This document shows positions 60,225 through 64,000 of a stretch of DNA of 64,000 nucleotides, piece by piece. Within the stretch, counting starts at the first letter, position 1, and every line of letters starts with the position of its first letter. The notes under the pieces were generated by a model. The model worked only from the letters and a program-made list of their open reading frames with translations, had not been told where the DNA came from and did not search any database. This DNA is from Poecilobothrus nobilitatus (Eukaryota; Arthropoda; Insecta; Diptera; Dolichopodidae), in the NCBI GenBank assembly GCA_947095535.1, contig OX352773.1:258377590-258441589 (forward strand), in the 5' to 3' direction. Both the position numbers and the translations under genes were made by a program.

Positions 60225-60649
60225 GATGATCGAGTTTTAATGCAACAACTTCTGTAAAATTTTGTTGTGATGATATGACAGGTTCGGATAGTTGCCATAC
60301 AACTTCTCTTTTTAAATGAAAATAACTCAGTGTCTATTGAAGCTAGGTATCTGAAATTTAGTGAAAAAGTGTCGAGTTGCATGCCAAAAACTTTTGTAAA
60401 ATTTGAATGGTCTAAAGCAGCCGGTTCAGGCTTTTTGCATTTCTTGGAACTTAATGAAGCTAGGCGCAATAGATTCGGGTAGCTATCATACAACTCCACA
60501 ATTTACATAAATATATCTCTGTAGTTCGGTACTAAAACTCTGAATGTTTTTAAAAGATGATCAAGTTTTATAGAAACAGGATATATTACGTTCATACGGG
60601 TATCCCAGAGTTGACACAGTCTACTCTACTGCACTCTTCCTCGTTTTTT

Positions 60650-61912
60650 CTAAAATTACTAGAGCCTAAAAATTTAAGTCATATTAAATCTGAAAATTTA
60701 CAATGTATGATATAATTTATAAAATGATTTGGGTAATTTAAAATTTCTCTGCAGTATTTATCAAAGAAAAATTTAACATCATGCAATCATTAAACGCACA
60801 GATGCACAATATATAGGATATATATATAAATATATAAATATGTTAGATTAATTTTATTTTGAATTTGAAAGTTTTTTTTTTATTATAAAGAAAATTACTT
60901 TTAAAATATGTTTACATTTTTCTTTCATTTATTCAAATTAAGGCATTCAAATTATTTTGACTATAATTTTGGTAAAAATATTAATCTTAGAATCAAAATG
61001 CAAATTTTATAAATTTGTTTGGTTTTTTTGTCAGTAGCTTTGTTATTTTTATTAAATCTATGGTTTTGTATATACTTATTAGATATTTATTTATATATGT
61101 TTATACTTTATTCAGGGATTTACAATAATTTTTTAGAATTTTCTTTTTAGTTTGGAAAAAAAAAAAATCGAAAATAAAATTAAACGATAAGTTAAAATCA
61201 ATATTCTGCAATTGAAAAATTGTTTTTTGTTTTTTGTTTTATTTAACAAGACTGGTTGAACGCAAGTAATAAGAACAGGATGTACAGTTATGGAAATAAA
61301 AATATGTTTTTGTATCTGAACCTCCTAAAAATATGCAATAGATATATATTCCAAGATAAACTCATATTAAATCTTGCTGTTTTAAGTTTTTTATATGTTC
61401 AAAACACTCGTCTCAATATCCAATAAATTCCCATATTTCCCAATTTTCCTTATTCCTATTTTGCTCAATCCCAAAAGCAATTAAAATATTGTACTATAGG
61501 TTCTAACATAATATTCGGTTTAAAAGGGACGTGGAGTTTGGTTGGTTCAAATCCAACTTTACTAAAGAGTATTCGCGAGTTGATCTCATTGGTGGTGTTT
61601 CGAGATGCACAGTTACCTTCTCGACAAAAAGTCTTAAAAAAACGCACTTGAATAATTTGAATTGTAATTATAATTATTATAGAAATGGAATTATTTCAAG
61701 TTACCTTATTTCAGAAAAAAGGAAGGTTTAGTTTTAATGTATTTTGGGATTTTGTCGAAAAATGTTTAGTCTGATGATGGGAAGACTGCAAAAATAAATA
61801 TAACAAGGAAAAGTGTAAAATTGATCATCATCATTTTCTTTAAGGTGTCACATACATAATGGCAGTTTTATTATACCTTAAGAACTATTTTCGTACGACT
61901 AAGTAGTACCTA
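60650..61912. other. AT-rich noncoding DNA
   Basis: No gene is seen. The B-box-like 'ggttcaaatcc' at 61545 ('tttggttggttcaaatccaac') gives the VGFEPT-type minus-strand translation that SINE or tRNA-like sequence often gives (ORF 61465-61647). There is no convincing A box. Confidence 0.5.
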
Positions 61913-61913
61913 T

Positions 61914-62057
61914 GGGTCGAATGCATAAAACTGAGCTTAAAACTTTTATAAACAAAAACTACGTAGGTTTTAGGTACTCATAGGTACTCATACTCATAGG
62001 TTTTTTTTTTTTGAAAAAATGAGATTTGAGTTCAAGGTCAGTTTTATGCATTCGACC
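61914..62057. mobile_element. Short MITE with 21-bp perfect terminal inverted repeats (family M)
   Basis: GGGTCGAATGCATAAAACTG with one more A at the left is exactly inverted at the right ('tcagttttatgcattcgaccc'). Homology continues less perfectly inwards ('gcttaaaact' versus 'ccttgaactc'). TAT flanks both ends. Length is about 145 bp, with a T-run and a small 'taggtactcatactcat' repeat in the middle. It is the same family as 13037-13138. End coordinates are uncertain by one to two bases because the flanks share TA/TAT. Confidence 0.85.
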
Positions 62058-62061
62058 CTAT

Positions 62062-63725
62062 AGAATACTTTGAACAAAATTCTTAAAACTAAACTCTAAT
62101 GGACATGAAACAAACGATTTTTTTCTGTTTGTATTTGAAAAGTATAAAAATATTTTGAAAATTTTGTCGAAACTGTTTTGATTTCAACATTTTTTATATT
62201 TCTATATATTATGTATATATAAATTTATATAATGTATAACCATAACCATAAAAAGTTCTGTGACGTTCTTTTAGTATTTTACTAGAATATTTTCAAATTG
62301 ACACAACGTTCTTTTCTTTTATTTTGAACTGAAATTTTTAGATTTAAAATTTTGTTTGTTTTCTTTTTAAATTTCAAACTGATTTTTTTTTTTTAAGAAA
62401 ATACAGTTCAGTACAGTGTTTAAGTTCTTTCTTATCCTGATTGTTATCCCTTGAAAGCTAGTAACCAATCTAATACAGAAACATTTAAGGTTATTAATAT
62501 CGAAGAAAAAAAATATATATTTGTAAAATTCTTTGGTTTATTTTATTTTCTTTGAAAAACACAGATATGTATACATACGATATATACAAACATATATGAT
62601 TGAGACATTTTTAAATGATTCTTTACTTTTAGAATATGTATATATACCGATACATTTAAATATCTATATTGTATATTTATATAAAATAATGTTGTTATAC
62701 CCAGTAGAAAATCAAAAATTTCTAAAATATGCACTCCAAAACATTTTATTTCTATACAACAATTTATAATACAAGCAACCAGATATTATATACTAACAAA
62801 CATACATAAATTTTGGTACAAAACTCAATTGAGAAAATTTTACCAAGAGTATAAAGTTGTTAAATAAAAGGTACAAAAAAAAAAAAGTACAAAATTTTCT
62901 AGATTGCATCATATTTGTTCAATATAATATAAAATAAAATGCAATAATATCTGTAACACAAAAAAAAAAAACAAAAAAAAAAGGACATCAAAATTAAGGG
63001 AAAAAAAAACCAACATATAAATAAAATTTTATAACTTTAGTTCGTTAAAGGGATGATTTTCATTAAAAATCCTTTTCCAACTAAAGATATACTATATATA
63101 GGTTAAAAAAATATTTTACTTTAAGTATTATTCAGAATTTAAAAGTATAAGGTTTTTACAAATTTATACATATACATATACATACATATAAAATATACTT
63201 ATTAAGTACAAATTTATATTATACTTTGAATATATATATTTATATATTACTATGTATGTACAAAAATGTATTTATAACTATCTAGTTAAGGGATAGAAAT
63301 ACTTTTTTTTTCAAAATCAGATTACATTTATAGGATTGCAATGAAATTATATCTATAGTTTATTACTTTGAATATATATACATACATATACATCTATATG
63401 AATTTTAAGTCAACAGAACTAAGAAGGAACTAAAAAAAAAAAAAACTATTATTATATATCATTTTATTATCATAATATATTTTATATAATATTTAACTAA
63501 AGAGAATTTAAGTAAAGATATAATTAAAGGTTTAATTGAGAATTATACATTTTGAAATTGAAATTGATTTGAAATAATTGAAAAATATTATAATCAAATC
63601 CTTAAGGATATAGAATAATATATAAAATCTAAAAAAGCAGAAAGTGTTGTTGTTTATTTGTTTGTTTGTTTGTTATTTATACATTCTTATACACGGTTTA
63701 TCTAAAATTTTATTGTAACAATATT
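62062..63725. other. AT-rich noncoding DNA with (TTTG)n microsatellite
   Basis: No gene is seen. TATATACATA-type simple sequence is abundant (62560-62700, 63160-63260) and a (TTTG)n tract lies at about 63655-63675. The two antisense ORFs at 62533-62769 are low-complexity. Confidence 0.6.
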
Positions 63726-63729
63726 TTGT

Positions 63730-64000
63730 AGGAATGTTCCTCTTAATCCGGAAGGGGCACAATTTTTTTTTTTGAAACAGGCGACCGCGTACGGTTTTTT
63801 TTCGTTCTCCTATCTATATGATTTCATCGATTGAGTTCAAACTTTGTAAAAACTTAGCTGCCTCCTAAAGAATTTCGCTGATTAATAAAATCAGAATCCG
63901 TTAACCCGTTTCGGCACGCAGATCTGTCAAAAAAAAAAATCTTTCCAAATCGTGTAAAATATTGCAGGGCGATTTAATGGCTTTAAAGAACAAATTTGAC
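63730..64000. other. GC-richer segment cut by the window end
   Basis: From about 63730 composition shifts ('cctcttaatccggaaggggcac', 'gaccgcgtacggtttttt', 'cgtttcggcacgcagatctgtc'). This may be the beginning of a transposable element or gene continuing past 64000. No reading frame longer than noise is visible, so I cannot assign it. Confidence 0.3.

Larger units (their letters stand above)
57815..60645 (+). mobile_element. DINE-1/INE-1-like Helentron expanded by an internal tandem array
   Basis: The start TACCCGTATGAAC (57821-57833) is exactly inverted near the end as GTTCATACGGGTA (60590-60602). The start also folds on itself ('taccc..gaac tat gttc..gggta'). Next come 'tttgtgacaccttaaaggag', 'ggatcggctcagaatcgaattctgagtcgattaagccatg' (the INE-1 core), a (GTCC)n tract (about 57957-57981) and 'cacgataactcaaaaaataa'. 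The 3' end 'gcactcttcctcgtttt' (about 60632-60648) resembles the INE-1 terminus. Between them lies a 2-kb array. There is no Rep/helicase. The 74-codon ORFs at 58209 and 58468 are one satellite unit read twice. Confidence 0.85.

Overview
The window looks like gene-poor, very AT-rich nuclear DNA of a fly (Diptera, probably Brachycera). The main evidence is three elements with the architecture of the Drosophila DINE-1/INE-1 Helentron family: a TATACCC...GGGTATA start, a 'TATATATTCTGAATCAGGATC...GAGTCGAT' core, a (GTCC)n run, and a 3' end carrying a hairpin or an INE-1-like terminus. Decayed non-LTR retrotransposons, a tRNA-headed SINE and several foldback elements sit in a background of A/T homopolymers and TATATA-type simple sequence. 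I found no intact gene, tRNA, rRNA, CRISPR array, operon or viral gene. The window is most simply a stretch of a long intron or an intergenic repeat desert.

Layout. 1-15 kb: simple AT-rich DNA with one foldback element at 3531-4273 (7-bp flanking direct repeat), a perfect 12-bp hairpin at 10138-10173 and a 102-bp TAT-flanked MITE at 13037-13138. 15-24 kb: a possible CENP-B/Tigger-like helix-turn-helix relic (about 15257-15436), a truncated DINE-1-like copy with a ~140-bp satellite (17047-17885), a copy of dispersed repeat 'B' (20405-21212), and a 1-kb foldback element (22961-23980) enclosing a tRNA-derived SINE. 24-33 kb: LINE remnants at 24780-25215 and 26320-26745, repeat B copies, and the most complete DINE-1-like element (29208-30265), in inverted orientation to the 17-kb copy. 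33-48 kb: mostly anonymous AT-rich DNA with one short coding-like segment near 33.7 kb and further repeat B pieces. 48-52 kb: a recent ~820-bp tandem duplication (49270-50917) whose left breakpoint lies inside a repeat B copy. 54.9-57.4 kb: a cluster of LINE relics. 57.8-60.65 kb: a 2.8-kb DINE-1-like element whose centre has become a higher-order tandem array (259-bp and 307-bp units). 61.9 kb: a second member of the TAT-flanked MITE family.

There is no functional gene network to describe. What links the parts is repeat biology: Helentron-like elements seeding satellite arrays, foldback elements sharing an ~80-90-bp minisatellite, and old LINE copies broken by frameshifts and stops. All family assignments come from motif recognition without database searches.
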